DNA from: a virus
Direction: 5' to 3' (one strand)
DNA: 39,155 bases
IMG/VR virus record: IMGVR_UViG_3300037852_000176
Location: 1 to 39,155 of that record
The stretch's first letter is position 1; every line of letters begins with the position of its first letter. The notes beneath the pieces were generated by a model. The model saw nothing but the letters and a program-made list of their open reading frames with translations, ran no database searches and was not told where the DNA came from. Made by a program: the position numbers and the translations under genes. This document shows positions 32,059-39,155 of this stretch, in pieces.

Positions 32059-32383
32059 GGGACTTCATCTTTCGCTTGGCCATCTCCACGCGCCGGGCAA
32101 GGTTTCGCTTGCGCATTTCATCCTCGTCGAGGAGCGTCATGCGTTTAAGTTCGGGATCAGGGCGGCTAGCCATCAACGGCAACTGCCCGGCCGACGCCAT
32201 CGCGACTTGTTCGGGAGTTGTCTCTTCCTTCGGCGGCGACAGGGCGCGAATGTCTTGGTCGGATATGTGCCGGGGCGCTGGTGGCCCTCCGCTCAATCCG
32301 CCAACTATCCCCTTCAACATCAGATACACCGGCGGGTAGTCAATCCAGCCGTCCAGTATATCTTTTGCCTCGGGCAATGTCAT
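32051..32383 (-). CDS. Tail assembly chaperone, second frame (gpT-like, probably made by -1 frameshift)
   Basis: The ATG at 32383 yields 110 residues, but the frame stays open upstream without any start codon well into the preceding gene. The extension reads ERRWDLKPLYRALVAAYSWR and then YCDID before the Met, which looks like real protein. This is the layout of lambda gpG/gpGT: a short chaperone and a -1 frameshifted longer form that binds the tape measure. Residues DGWIDYPPVYLMLKGIVGG are typical of the second chaperone part. The C-terminus is basic. Both forms act in the cytoplasm and leave the virion. Confidence 0.78.
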   Translation of the reverse strand: MTLPEAKDILDGWIDYPPVYLMLKGIVGGLSGGPPAPRHISDQDIRALSPPKEETTPEQVAMASAGQLPLMASRPDPELKRMTLLDEDEMRKRNLARRVEMAKRKMKSLV

Positions 32384-32442
32384 CGCATCAATATCGCAAT
32401 AGCGCCAACTATACGCCGCGACGAGGGCGCGGTAGAGGGGCT

Positions 32443-32769
32443 TTAAGTCCCATCGCCGCTCGGCGTCTCCCTCGTCGCCGGAGTTTCCCCCGGCTTGAAA
32501 CCCGAGAGACCGAGCGCGACGAGCCAGAGTTCGTTGATGTTGCCGAAATCGAACTCAACGGAGTCGAGCGTGAGTTCGGGGTAGTTGCGCTTGAGGGCTT
32601 CGAGGACGATTTCGCCTTTGAGCACGCTCGCCTCGTATCCCTTACTCTGTTCAATCGCCTCGTCGTGTTCCTTGAGCTTGAGCATCACTCCGTTGCGCAA
32701 TTGACCGAGCGAGAGCGGGGGCATAGTGTATTTCTTCTCGCCGATCGTAACTTCTACTCCAGGTATCAT
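32443..32769 (-). CDS. Tail assembly chaperone, first frame (gpG-like)
   Basis: ATG 32769 is chosen because upstream in-frame starts translate through the tail-tube gene's end with Arg-rich sequence. The 108 residues start MIPGVEVTIGEKKYTMPPL, a typical chaperone opening, and then have helices with LKEHDEAIEQSKGY and VLEALKRNYPELTLDSVEFD. Position between tail tube and tape measure matches the family. A G-run near the end (minus strand, 32487-32491) is the probable slip site into the next frame. Confidence 0.82.
   Translation of the reverse strand: MIPGVEVTIGEKKYTMPPLSLGQLRNGVMLKLKEHDEAIEQSKGYEASVLKGEIVLEALKRNYPELTLDSVEFDFGNINELWLVALGLSGFKPGETPATRETPSGDGT
32483..32491 (-). promoter_or_regulatory. 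Candidate -1 ribosomal frameshift site (GGGGGAAAC)
   Basis: Read on the minus strand, the codons CCG GGG GAA ACT contain five G followed by AAA. A peptidyl-tRNA on GGG can slip back one base and still pair perfectly. The aminoacyl position (GAA to GGA) would pair imperfectly, so this is not a canonical X XXY YYZ heptamer as in lambda (GGGAAAG). Slipping here would fuse the first chaperone to the open second frame through a short acidic Gly/Asp/Glu linker. Slippage elsewhere in the overlap is possible. Confidence 0.45.
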
Positions 32770-32788
32770 GAGGGTGGGTCTCCTTGGA

Positions 32789-33532
32789 TTATTCGGTCGT
32801 TGACAGCGTGCCGACGATGTTGCTGCCCGGCGACAGTGCCATGAAATCGAAGTCCGGGATACCATAGTCATCAATCCGCGACGGGAAGCTCAGGCGCGAA
32901 CTGATGCATTGGTTGAGCAACAGTGTAATCTGCCCGCTCGATCCCTGCGTTGCCCGGTTCTGATAGAACGTCGCCTTGAACGTAGGCGTGTAGCCCATGA
33001 AGTTGTTCGTGATTGTAACCGTCTTGCCATTAGTATCCGTGAAGACGTAGGAGATCGCGACGGACTGGCCATTGTCCAAACTGTTAAACGTGTACGCCCC
33101 GATCGCGGCGTTGACGGCATATTGCCCCTGACTGGGCGCGCCAGTCGTATACGCAAAGCGCTTCCGCCCGCCGGAGTTGTAGAACACGCCCAAATCCTGC
33201 ACGAACGTCGCGGCATTCGTAACGGCGACGGAGGCGGTTGCAGTCTGAATCTCGTCCTCGCTCACGTTGTCTTCGGAGTTCGCGGTGACTGCGGCGCCGA
33301 AGAACAGATCGCCATATAGTGCGGCGAACACGCGGGCCATCTTGGCCTTGCCAGTAATCTTCCCCTTGCCGCGCGCGATGTCGATCGGGAAGCCGAGTTG
33401 CGAATACAGCTCCTTCAACTCGAACGAAAAGTCCACCGTGTTATCTTGCAACACTGCGAACTGATCGGGGCCGATATTCGGAGTATCCGTCCGGGTGCCC
33501 CAAAGCGCACCGATACCAAAGATGAGTTGCAT
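32789..33532 (-). CDS. Major tail tube protein (247 aa)
   Basis: ATG 33532 has GGGAG seven bases upstream. The 247-residue product begins MQLIFGIGALWGTRTD and has DFSFELKELYSQLGFPIDIARGKGK, a segment typical of siphophage tube proteins, then a beta-rich body with a GKTVTITNNFMGY strand and a C-terminal segment DDYGIPDFDFMAL. Its place directly before the chaperone pair and tape measure agrees. It would polymerise as hexamer rings around the tape measure. Confidence 0.87.
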   Translation of the reverse strand: MQLIFGIGALWGTRTDTPNIGPDQFAVLQDNTVDFSFELKELYSQLGFPIDIARGKGKITGKAKMARVFAALYGDLFFGAAVTANSEDNVSEDEIQTATASVAVTNAATFVQDLGVFYNSGGRKRFAYTTGAPSQGQYAVNAAIGAYTFNSLDNGQSVAISYVFTDTNGKTVTITNNFMGYTPTFKATFYQNRATQGSSGQITLLLNQCISSRLSFPSRIDDYGIPDFDFMALSPGSNIVGTLSTTE

Positions 33533-33535
33533 GTT

Positions 33536-33745
33536 CTACTCCCTCGTTAGCTGTTTCCGCACCAACGCAGCATTACGTTGATGGAGTTCGTCGATGTCAA
33601 AGCAGGGCTCGGGCAGCGCATCAGCACCGCTCAGGCCAAAACTCGAAATCAAGTCTCCGAGTGCAAGTTCACATTCAACGCGTGAGGGCGCGCGCAATTG
33701 GCGAATAGAAATCGCGGGGCCAAATTCTATCCGCCCAACTTGCAT
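33536..33745 (-). CDS. Hypothetical small protein of the tail module (69 aa)
   Basis: ATG 33745 overlaps the preceding stop (TGATG). Longer starts would translate through that gene. The product has a strand-like start (VGRIEFGPAISIRQL), then acidic and hydrophobic segments (ELALGDLISSFGL) and a helical basic end. I see no known motif. The gene lies just before the tube gene, where virion accessory proteins often occur. Confidence 0.66.
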   Translation of the reverse strand: MQVGRIEFGPAISIRQLRAPSRVECELALGDLISSFGLSGADALPEPCFDIDELHQRNAALVRKQLTRE

Positions 33746-33999
33746 CAGAGTTTCTTCGCCAGCGCAGTTTTGAGCGCGGGGAGGACAGATTGTACGTGAT
33801 TCCACGCTTCAGTGCTGCGACCGAGAATAGAACCATGCAAGTGATCACGCACCCATTCGTCCACGATCAAAGCAGTGGGATGGACGGGAGCGCTAGGCGC
33901 GGCAGCAGGCTCCGGCTCTTGTACTGGCGCGGGCGCGGGCGCTTCATGTTCGGGCTCGCTGACTGGATATACGGGCGCGTCGGGATGGTCGTCTGACAT
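33745..33999 (-). CDS. Hypothetical Pro/Ala-rich protein (84 aa)
   Basis: ATG 33999 has AGGAGT upstream on the minus strand. The first 40 residues are low-complexity Pro/Ala/Glu (APAPAPVQEPEPAAAP), likely disordered. The second half is helical with LIVDEWVRDHLHGSIL and SVLPALKTALAKK. No family is recognised. It may be a small structural or assembly factor given its neighbours. Confidence 0.66.
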   Translation of the reverse strand: MSDDHPDAPVYPVSEPEHEAPAPAPVQEPEPAAAPSAPVHPTALIVDEWVRDHLHGSILGRSTEAWNHVQSVLPALKTALAKKL

Positions 34000-34042
34000 G
34001 GTGACTCCTATGTATGCCTTATTGCAGGGGACGATTGTATGC

Positions 34043-34501
34043 TCATGGCATCTCGATCACAATCGGGACTATCAACAGCGTCTGCCCATCTATGTCGCCA
34101 GGGTCTTTGAACACTCGGCCCTCGATCCGCGACCAATAGACCAGCCCGCCCAACGTGTTACTCCCCGTACTATCCTGCGTAACCGGGAACAGAGTCTCAA
34201 AGCTGGCGAGCATCGTATTCAAGTCCACATCGCCAACAGTACTCTGATCATCCGTTCGAGAATAGCACCAAACAGAATAATGCAACCGAATACGAAGCAG
34301 GCCCAGGCCGCGGTACTCGTCCATTTCATTGTGTGCGACCACGAACGCCGCCGGTTGCTCGGCCGGGTTGACACTACCCCATAGTTTAAGCCGCCGCGAG
34401 GTCGTAACCCACGCACTTTGTCCGTTAATCGGCGAGGCAAAGGTCATTCCCTGGACTAGGGTGAGCAACGCCTGCGCAACCTGTTCCCGCGTCGTCGCCA
34501 T
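34043..34501 (-). CDS. Tail terminator/tail completion protein (152 aa)
   Basis: ATG 34501 overlaps the stop of the HK97 gp10-like gene (ATGA). The 152 residues have an N-terminal helix (REQVAQALLTLVQGM), central strands with LLRIRLHYSVWCYS and a C-terminal strand ending LLIVPIVIEMP. Size, beta-rich fold and position between connector gp10-like and tube match siphophage tail terminators (lambda gpU/gp17-like), which cap the tube and join it to the head. Sequence similarity alone would not prove it. Confidence 0.72.
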   Translation of the reverse strand: MATTREQVAQALLTLVQGMTFASPINGQSAWVTTSRRLKLWGSVNPAEQPAAFVVAHNEMDEYRGLGLLRIRLHYSVWCYSRTDDQSTVGDVDLNTMLASFETLFPVTQDSTGSNTLGGLVYWSRIEGRVFKDPGDIDGQTLLIVPIVIEMP

Positions 34502-34977
34502 CAGAACAGCACACTGGCAATCGTCTCCTCAAGTCCGGCGACAATCTCGGGCATCATCTCGCGGAGCGCGCTCCGCATGAAACTACGCTCCTGTGCGGGT
34601 GGGTGGAAGACATACTGCGTGATGATGTGCTTCCCATTCCAGTCGAAGGCTAGCGCTTTCTTATTCACCGGGACGATTTCGTATGAGCCTTTGCCACCGT
34701 ATTCGTGGGTCTTGCCATAGACTTCGGGCTTGCCTCCCGGCTCAATATCCACAAACCCGATCATCGTTCCGCCAACAGTCTCAACGCCCGATTGCAACGC
34801 CCCGAGCAGCGCCCCGGTCTTAGTCTGCAACACTGCACCCGAGAGATTGTTCTCCACCTTCTCCCGGACGAGTTGAACCAGCGAAGCAAATTTCGCCTCC
34901 ACAGCCGCGTGCAACTCAACCGGCAGCGCTTCCAGCCGCGCAATGACTTCCGTGTTGACGAGCTTGACGGAGATCAC
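34501..34977 (-). CDS. HK97 gp10-like head-tail joining protein (158 aa)
   Basis: GTG 34977 is chosen because it overlaps the preceding stop (GTGA) and GGAG lies nine bases upstream. A TTG five codons earlier is the alternative. The first helix contains VIARLEALPVELHAAVEAKF, followed by KVENNLSGAVLQTKTGALLG, a Tyr/Gly-rich strand region, and the C-terminal RSFMRSALREMMPEI. The RSFMRSAL element is typical of the HK97-gp10_like family (minor head/connector protein). The neighbouring connector and terminator genes agree. Confidence 0.83.
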   Translation of the reverse strand: MISVKLVNTEVIARLEALPVELHAAVEAKFASLVQLVREKVENNLSGAVLQTKTGALLGALQSGVETVGGTMIGFVDIEPGGKPEVYGKTHEYGGKGSYEIVPVNKKALAFDWNGKHIITQYVFHPPAQERSFMRSALREMMPEIVAGLEETIASVLF

Positions 34978-35165
34978 TTTCGCGTTCTCCAATCAATATT
35001 TCGCCGAAACAGATAGTTCCAAAGAGCTACTTTCCAACGCCAAGGAAGCATGTCTATAATAACTGGTTGCCACAAGAAATGCCAAAATTCGCGACAAAAT
35101 ATACTGTAGTGTATACATCCTGGATGACGATTGAACAATAATGAAGGCCAGTAATCAATTCTCAT
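34974..35165 (-). CDS. Orphan Trp-rich basic protein inserted among connector genes (63 aa)
   Basis: ATG 35165 overlaps the stop of the connector gene (ATGA), and its own stop overlaps the next GTG (GTGA), so the frame is coupled on both sides. The 63 residues include seven Trp and many other aromatics (EFWHFLWQPV, LPWRWKVALWNYLF) and are basic. The DNA is more AT-rich than its neighbours. I recognise no family. It is plausibly a membrane-associated or amphipathic peptide and an inserted accessory gene, since standard head-tail modules have nothing here. Confidence 0.6.
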   Translation of the reverse strand: MRIDYWPSLLFNRHPGCIHYSIFCREFWHFLWQPVIIDMLPWRWKVALWNYLFRRNIDWRTRK

Positions 35166-36073
35166 ACTGGCGCTCCAATCAACGGCGGAATCGTGCTGAC
35201 ATACGGCGCGATTAGGCTCTCGACTTCAGGCGGTAGTCCCAAATCCATCGCGCGTGGGTTCGGCCCCGCACCGCGCATGAACCGCATCGTCTCCTGACCG
35301 CCGAGGCTCTGATCCATAATCCCGACTCGGCCGCGATAGGAATTGCGCTCGGCGACCATCTGGATGCAGGCTTCCTCAAGATCGGCGGGGATGAATGAGT
35401 AAGAGATTAGCAACGCGGCGTTTGCATCAGCCGCGGCGAAAGTGTAGACCCCGCCTCCAAGTTGTGACGGTGGAATGTACTGGCCAATAGCGGGTGCAGA
35501 CGGCACAGGGGCAAGCGCAACGCCAGTCGCTGCATACACCACTCCATTGTCGCGCGACCAGATGCCCTGCGGCTGATTAACAGCGATGGTGTATGGCCCC
35601 GGCGATCCGGGCACCGTCTGCGCCTCGACTTCCAAATACCCCGCCGTGTACGCGATCTGCACATTCTGCACGCCCGCCCAGAATACGCCATTGACTATCT
35701 CTATCACACTGGGATCGCCCGGCAAATTCCCGCCCCACAGTGGAATGCGATAACCATAGCCGAAAGTGTTCGGTGGGATGGTCGATGTCCCGGCCGCGGG
35801 CAGTGGATACGGCTTCACGGCCATCGCATTCATATTCACCTGGGCAACCGCAGTGACAGGATAGTCGGGTAGGATGAGCTGGTAATTCCCCACACCATCG
35901 AACGTGCGGAGGAACGATTGGGAATAGAGGCGCGCGCGGTTGAGCTTGGAGTAGATAAGTTGCGTGCATCGAGTGATCAGCTGAGTCAGGAACGTGTCTT
36001 GCGTATTGTTAGTAACATTGAGCCACAGCTTAGCATTGGCCAGTGTGGTCAGATCGCCGGCTGAGAGGGTCAC
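35162..36073 (-). CDS. Head-tail connector (gp6-like adaptor) with extra domain (303 aa)
   Basis: GTG 36073 overlaps the previous stop. Residues 1-70 (LTTLANAKLWLNVTNNTQDTF and a helix with RCTQLIYSKLNRARL) and the last 70 (PADLEEACIQMVAERNSYRG and QETMRFMRG) are the helical parts usual in HK97 gp6/gp15-like adaptors. The intervening 150 residues are beta-rich and longer than normal, so the protein is about twice the common size. It should form the ring below the portal. Confidence 0.75.
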   Translation of the reverse strand: MTLSAGDLTTLANAKLWLNVTNNTQDTFLTQLITRCTQLIYSKLNRARLYSQSFLRTFDGVGNYQLILPDYPVTAVAQVNMNAMAVKPYPLPAAGTSTIPPNTFGYGYRIPLWGGNLPGDPSVIEIVNGVFWAGVQNVQIAYTAGYLEVEAQTVPGSPGPYTIAVNQPQGIWSRDNGVVYAATGVALAPVPSAPAIGQYIPPSQLGGGVYTFAAADANAALLISYSFIPADLEEACIQMVAERNSYRGRVGIMDQSLGGQETMRFMRGAGPNPRAMDLGLPPEVESLIAPYVSTIPPLIGAPV

Positions 36074-36537
36074 TTCTTGGGCTGTCCTGACTTCATCGCC
36101 TTCTCATCAATCGCATTCTGCGTCGACTGTTCGCTTTCCAAGTCGGCGAGCCGCTCACGCAAGGCTTCGTTCTCGGCAGTGAGTTTGGCCGCGGCCGCTA
36201 TCGCCGTTTCACACTCCGCCACCTTCGCGGCCATCTTGCCGAGCGTGACGTTGTGATCCGTGCGCGCGTTCGCCAGTTCACTCTTCGCCATCTCCAACTG
36301 CTTGCCCAAATCGGCAATCGCCCCATCGCGGAGCGGATCGAGTTGGGGTAAGTCCTCGATCTCAGTCCCATCGGGCGGGTCTTGCACCGCGAAACCTTTC
36401 AGCGCAAGCAACTCCGGCGCGAAATGGTTCGGCACGCGGAAGTAGTTCGTACCAGTCTTCGCGTCCGTCGCCTCGATCTTGAACTCTTGCAGTTGAATGC
36501 TAATTCGTTCTACGCCATCGGGGAAGCGCATCCACAT
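36070..36537 (-). CDS. Hypothetical coiled-coil head protein (155 aa)
   Basis: ATG 36537 lies two bases after the collagen-like gene's stop. The N-terminal 55 residues (MRFPDGVERISIQLQEFKIE and FAPELLALKGFAV) form a compact mixed segment. The remainder is a long charged helix (EMAKSELANARTD through ALRERLADLES) typical of coiled coil. Similar two-part proteins occur near capsid genes in phages, but the role is unclear. The stop overlaps the next GTG. Confidence 0.68.
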   Translation of the reverse strand: MWMRFPDGVERISIQLQEFKIEATDAKTGTNYFRVPNHFAPELLALKGFAVQDPPDGTEIEDLPQLDPLRDGAIADLGKQLEMAKSELANARTDHNVTLGKMAAKVAECETAIAAAAKLTAENEALRERLADLESEQSTQNAIDEKAMKSGQPKK

Positions 36538-36539
36538 GA

Positions 36540-36884
36540 CTAAGCTCCTGTCGCTCCAGTAGCGGGGTGAGTGGTGGTAACTGTGCCGGTAAGGGTGCCG
36601 GTGATGTTTTGGGTTTCTTGGGTGCCGGTTGCGCCGGTGGCCCCAGTAGCACCGCGAGTCGAACCCGTCGCGCCAGTCGATCCAGGATGCGATACAACAA
36701 CCGGCGGCGGGGGCGGCGGTTCAGGCTTCAGTGACTGCTCGAACTCATCCAGTATCCGCATGAAGTGTGTTCCGGTCTGGCGGTCATTCTGTGGAGTCCC
36801 ATTCCACAGCGCGCGAAACGCGATGATAACCTCGACGAGCTTGCCTTTCTGCACGTCGGTTAGACCAAGAAGAGACTCGGACAT
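36540..36884 (-). CDS. Collagen-like Gly-x-Thr repeat protein (114 aa)
   Basis: ATG 36884 is preferred over a TTG one codon upstream, with AAGGAA preceding it. The N-terminal 55 residues are helical (VQKGKLVEVIIAFRALW and FMRILDEFEQSL). Then come a poly-Pro stretch and a short run of Gly-x-x triplets (GSTGATGSTRGATGATGATG), followed by a Thr-rich tail. Collagen-like triple helices are known in phage tail fibres and capsid-surface proteins. The gene is in the head module, so a trimeric capsid or connector decoration is inferred. The triplet run is short and broken in one place. Confidence 0.68.
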   Translation of the reverse strand: MSESLLGLTDVQKGKLVEVIIAFRALWNGTPQNDRQTGTHFMRILDEFEQSLKPEPPPPPPVVVSHPGSTGATGSTRGATGATGATGTQETQNITGTLTGTVTTTHPATGATGA

Positions 36885-36901
36885 CAAAGGGGTTCCTTTC
36901 G

Positions 36902-37363
36902 TTAACTCAGAATGCGGGCAAATTCATCTTCCGTGCCGATGAAGGCCATGTCGCCCTTCATGACTATGCGATCTTTCCCATCAACGATGACGATTTTGCC
37001 GCCTCGTGACAGGATCATGCGTAGGTGATCGGCAACTGGCTTGGCCTTCCACGCATCAGGGTGACCGGGATAGGGGTAGACGAACATCGTAGTCCGATCC
37101 TCGCCCCAGGGCCAACCAAGAACGACTTTAGACACATTGGGGCGAAGCTCATCGGACAAATCTTCAACTTCGGGCCGTCTCTTGCTATCGAGCCACAAGC
37201 AGGTATAGTGCTGACAGGCATCGGGCCGATCTGCATAGATCGTGCATCCGTGGCCGAACAGTGTTGCACCAATGTGCTTGCACGGCTCGCCGAACTTCTT
37301 CTGTACCGCAGGTACTTCAAAGACTCGGCAGCAGCCATCACAATCTTCACACCATCCGGCCAC
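36902..37363 (-). CDS. YkgJ-family cysteine-cluster protein (153 aa)
   Basis: GTG 37363 has GGGGAG about eight bases upstream. The N-terminal third carries the YkgJ-type cluster CEDCDGCCR, later PCKHIG, HGCTIYADRP and CQHYTCLW, a set of cysteines expected to bind zinc or iron. The C-terminal half is a separate alpha/beta segment (VVLGWPWGED, GKIVIVDGKDR). The biochemical role of YkgJ proteins is not settled. Its place immediately after the capsid gene is notable, since it is neither a structural nor a replication family. Confidence 0.8.
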   Translation of the reverse strand: MAGWCEDCDGCCRVFEVPAVQKKFGEPCKHIGATLFGHGCTIYADRPDACQHYTCLWLDSKRRPEVEDLSDELRPNVSKVVLGWPWGEDRTTMFVYPYPGHPDAWKAKPVADHLRMILSRGGKIVIVDGKDRIVMKGDMAFIGTEDEFARILS

Positions 37364-37379
37364 GACGCACTCTCCCCGA

Positions 37380-39023
37380 CTAGAAGCTAAAAGAACCGCT
37401 TACCGGGTTCTTGTTCGTGATCATCGCGAACGCCGGAGTGAAGTAGCACGGGAAGACTTCATCGCAGTAGACGCCGTATTCGTAGCGACGGCTCCGCCAG
37501 GGCCACTGAATTTGGTAGTAGTCCTGCCGCACGCGGGCTTCGAGCAGGTTTGCGACGCCGCTAAGTTCATACGGCGAGCGATCCGACCAGAACAAGATCG
37601 TGCCGGGCGGAACATACGGGTGCACCTCAACGTCGAGCGTATTGTTGAAGAACTTGTTGAGGTAGCTCGTGACCCGGCGGCCCGCAACGATACGGCCCGT
37701 CTCCGCGTCCGCGTCGAACATGATGCGGAAACCATTCCCCGTACTCGCCTGGGCCAACATCGCGCCGAAGGTGTCGAGTACGTCGGTCGCTGAAATAAGC
37801 AGCCGGTCGAACCCGATCTTGTACTGATCATACGCGGCGCGAAGCACAGCGTCGATTTCGACGAAGTTTGAGCCCTGGATTGTCAGTCCGGTATTCCCGG
37901 CCGCCATAGTATAGAGAATGCTGCCACCCGGCGAGAACGTGATGCCGCCGGGAAGGACAGGGTTGGTCGCCATAATTTGCCCCGGCGACGGCCCAGTAAT
38001 GGCGCCGGAGACTTGCGTCAACACCCCATCCGGGATCAGCCCGTTCACCGAGTTGTCGGCGTAGCTCGCGCCGACCTTGAGATTGCCCACCGGCTGATTA
38101 GTCGCGGCGGGGTATTTGGTGAATATGGCCTGGTTCGACGGGGTAAGTCCCGCGAGATATTCCGCGCCCGTCGCGCTACCAACAAACCACGCATACGCGA
38201 ACGCCCCGACGACAGGCGTGACTGTCGCGGTGACGCACTGTGTGCCGGACGTAACGACACTAGCTTCGGCGCTCGGCTGTGCAGAGCCGCCGCCGTAAGT
38301 GTCCGTGCTCCCATCGGCGTTGATCTTGGTGACTTGACCGAGCACCCCGCCCAAGTTCGTGACACTGTTGTACGGCGAGTAACCGAGATAGCCCATGCCG
38401 GTAAGCGCCACGGCGATCACGTATACGGTGCCGGAGCCGAACGAACCAGTGAGGCCCGCGACAGTCCCTGCAACCAACGTCGGAGTCGGCGTCAGCCCGA
38501 GGGGCAGACTCGCATCGCCGTTGATGAGAATCTTCTCCTCATCGACCATGAGCGAGCGCAGAGACGACTGGACGCTAATCCCAAGAGTCTCCGGGGTTAG
38601 GTTCCGTCCACCGAGCCGCGCCTCGAAGGTCGCCGAGCTTTCATAACCCAACGTCCTGAACGCGGCGAGCAAGTCTTGCTCTTGGATCGCGATCCGCGCG
38701 CCCCGGTTGCCCTCGGAGACGCCGCTGCTCGCACCGTTGACATTGATGCCCGTAATCCGCTTCCAGTGGAACGCATTACCGCCATCCGCTGCAACTCGTG
38801 GCAGGCGGCTGATCCGCGGAATCAACTCCCTGTACGGATAGAGCATCTGCACGACCGGCTTGAGGTCGTACCAGAGCAAGTTTGTCGCCTGCGAAATCGT
38901 GTCGGCCTTGGCGAGCGTACCCACCTCGCCCGCGACGCTCTTGATGAAGTTTTCGTTCGACAGCAGAGCACTGAGGAATTCGTTCCCCACTCCGCCATTA
39001 CCAGTGAAAGGAACTGCACTCAT
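37380..39023 (-). CDS. Major capsid protein, HK97 fold with large insertion (547 aa)
   Basis: ATG 39023 has AGGAG upstream. N-terminal residues 1-175 contain SALLSNENFIKSVAGEVGT, SGVSEGNRGARI and a spine-helix-like segment (PETLGISVQSSLRSLMVDEE). Residues about 176-330 are a Gly/Thr/Ala-rich beta-like insertion. The rest (EIDAVLRAAYDQYKIGFDRL, VHPYVPPGTILFWSDRSPY and RQDYYQIQWPWRSRRYE) is the conserved capsid core. 547 residues is well above the 300-400 of simple HK97-fold proteins. The insertion probably forms a surface domain. Confidence 0.85.
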   Translation of the reverse strand: MSAVPFTGNGGVGNEFLSALLSNENFIKSVAGEVGTLAKADTISQATNLLWYDLKPVVQMLYPYRELIPRISRLPRVAADGGNAFHWKRITGINVNGASSGVSEGNRGARIAIQEQDLLAAFRTLGYESSATFEARLGGRNLTPETLGISVQSSLRSLMVDEEKILINGDASLPLGLTPTPTLVAGTVAGLTGSFGSGTVYVIAVALTGMGYLGYSPYNSVTNLGGVLGQVTKINADGSTDTYGGGSAQPSAEASVVTSGTQCVTATVTPVVGAFAYAWFVGSATGAEYLAGLTPSNQAIFTKYPAATNQPVGNLKVGASYADNSVNGLIPDGVLTQVSGAITGPSPGQIMATNPVLPGGITFSPGGSILYTMAAGNTGLTIQGSNFVEIDAVLRAAYDQYKIGFDRLLISATDVLDTFGAMLAQASTGNGFRIMFDADAETGRIVAGRRVTSYLNKFFNNTLDVEVHPYVPPGTILFWSDRSPYELSGVANLLEARVRQDYYQIQWPWRSRRYEYGVYCDEVFPCYFTPAFAMITNKNPVSGSFSF

Positions 39024-39062
39024 GTTCTGCTCCTACGAGAAGTGTTGAAGTGTGAAGTTGGA

Positions 39063-39155
39063 TTACGCGCCCGGCCGCGTGCCAGCCCGGCCACGGTAAG
39101 TGGGATCGAGGATCGAATGGCCCGCCGCGCCGCCCATCAGGTAATTCCCGATGAC
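39063..39155 (-). CDS. C-terminal end of a head-module protein, truncated by the window edge
   Basis: A minus-strand frame open to the right edge ends with TAA at 39063-39065. It encodes 30 residues (VIGNYLMGGAAGHSILDPTY, then GRAGTRPGA). The gap to the capsid ATG is 39 bases and holds that gene's AGGAG. A decoration, scaffold or protease gene would be expected here, but the fragment is too short to tell. Confidence 0.55.
   Translation of the reverse strand, partial: VIGNYLMGGAAGHSILDPTYRGRAGTRPGA

Noticed and set aside
1-39155. tRNA genes, integrase, attachment sites or transposase
   Set aside because: No cloverleaf-like sequence, recombinase motifs or terminal inverted repeats were recognised by reading. 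A covariance-model tRNA scan was not possible.

Overview
The window is part of the genome of a tailed double-stranded DNA phage, most likely a siphovirus (long non-contractile tail). No integrase, repressor, CRISPR array, rRNA or recognisable tRNA was seen. No contractile-sheath gene is visible, and there is a 1370-residue tape measure. The tail-tip module runs tape measure, lectin-like protein, DUF2460 (twice), DUF2163, NlpC/P60, Phage-tail_3. This is the order known from the gene transfer agent of Rhodobacterales and from many alphaproteobacterial siphophages. With the fairly high GC of the core genes and a GcrA-like helix-turn-helix protein, it points to an alphaproteobacterial host. Host assignment is inference only.

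Layout: two convergent transcription units meet in a 401-base gene-free region (12683-13083).

(1) Plus strand, 1-12682, is the early/DNA-metabolism arm. Eleven small proteins come first, mostly chained by 1-4 base start/stop overlaps. Then come a RecB/Cas4-type nuclease with a cysteine cluster, a RecA-like ATPase, a 2-TM micro-protein, an unknown protein, and a ParB-methyltransferase fusion that carries a nested membrane-protein gene. They are followed by a uracil-DNA-glycosylase/exonuclease, a zinc-binding small protein, a family A DNA polymerase, a dNMP kinase, a DUF4406/DUF7768-type protein, a DUF3987-type primase/helicase-like ATPase and a GcrA-like regulator. Together these would copy, recombine and modify phage DNA and supply nucleotides.

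(2) Minus strand, 39155-13084, is the late arm, read right to left. It holds a partial head-proximal gene, a major capsid protein with an insertion, a YkgJ-like protein, a collagen-like protein, head-tail connectors, tail terminator, tail tube, tail assembly chaperones with a probable -1 frameshift, and tape measure. The tail-tip/adhesin cluster follows, then the lysis cassette: a DUF1906 lysin with a holin-like C-terminus, a 2-TM holin candidate, a lipoprotein, a small hydrophobic protein and a class 3-type lipase. Portal, protease and terminase would lie beyond the right edge.

Most noteworthy points: the 3'-5' exonuclease catalytic motifs are divided between two genes separated by a third. 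A gene with a strong ribosome binding site is nested out of frame in the linker of the ParB-methyltransferase. The lysin appears fused to a holin-like domain and shares its operon with a lipase. One beta-rich module occurs in three consecutive tail-tip/secreted proteins. DUF2460 is duplicated in tandem.
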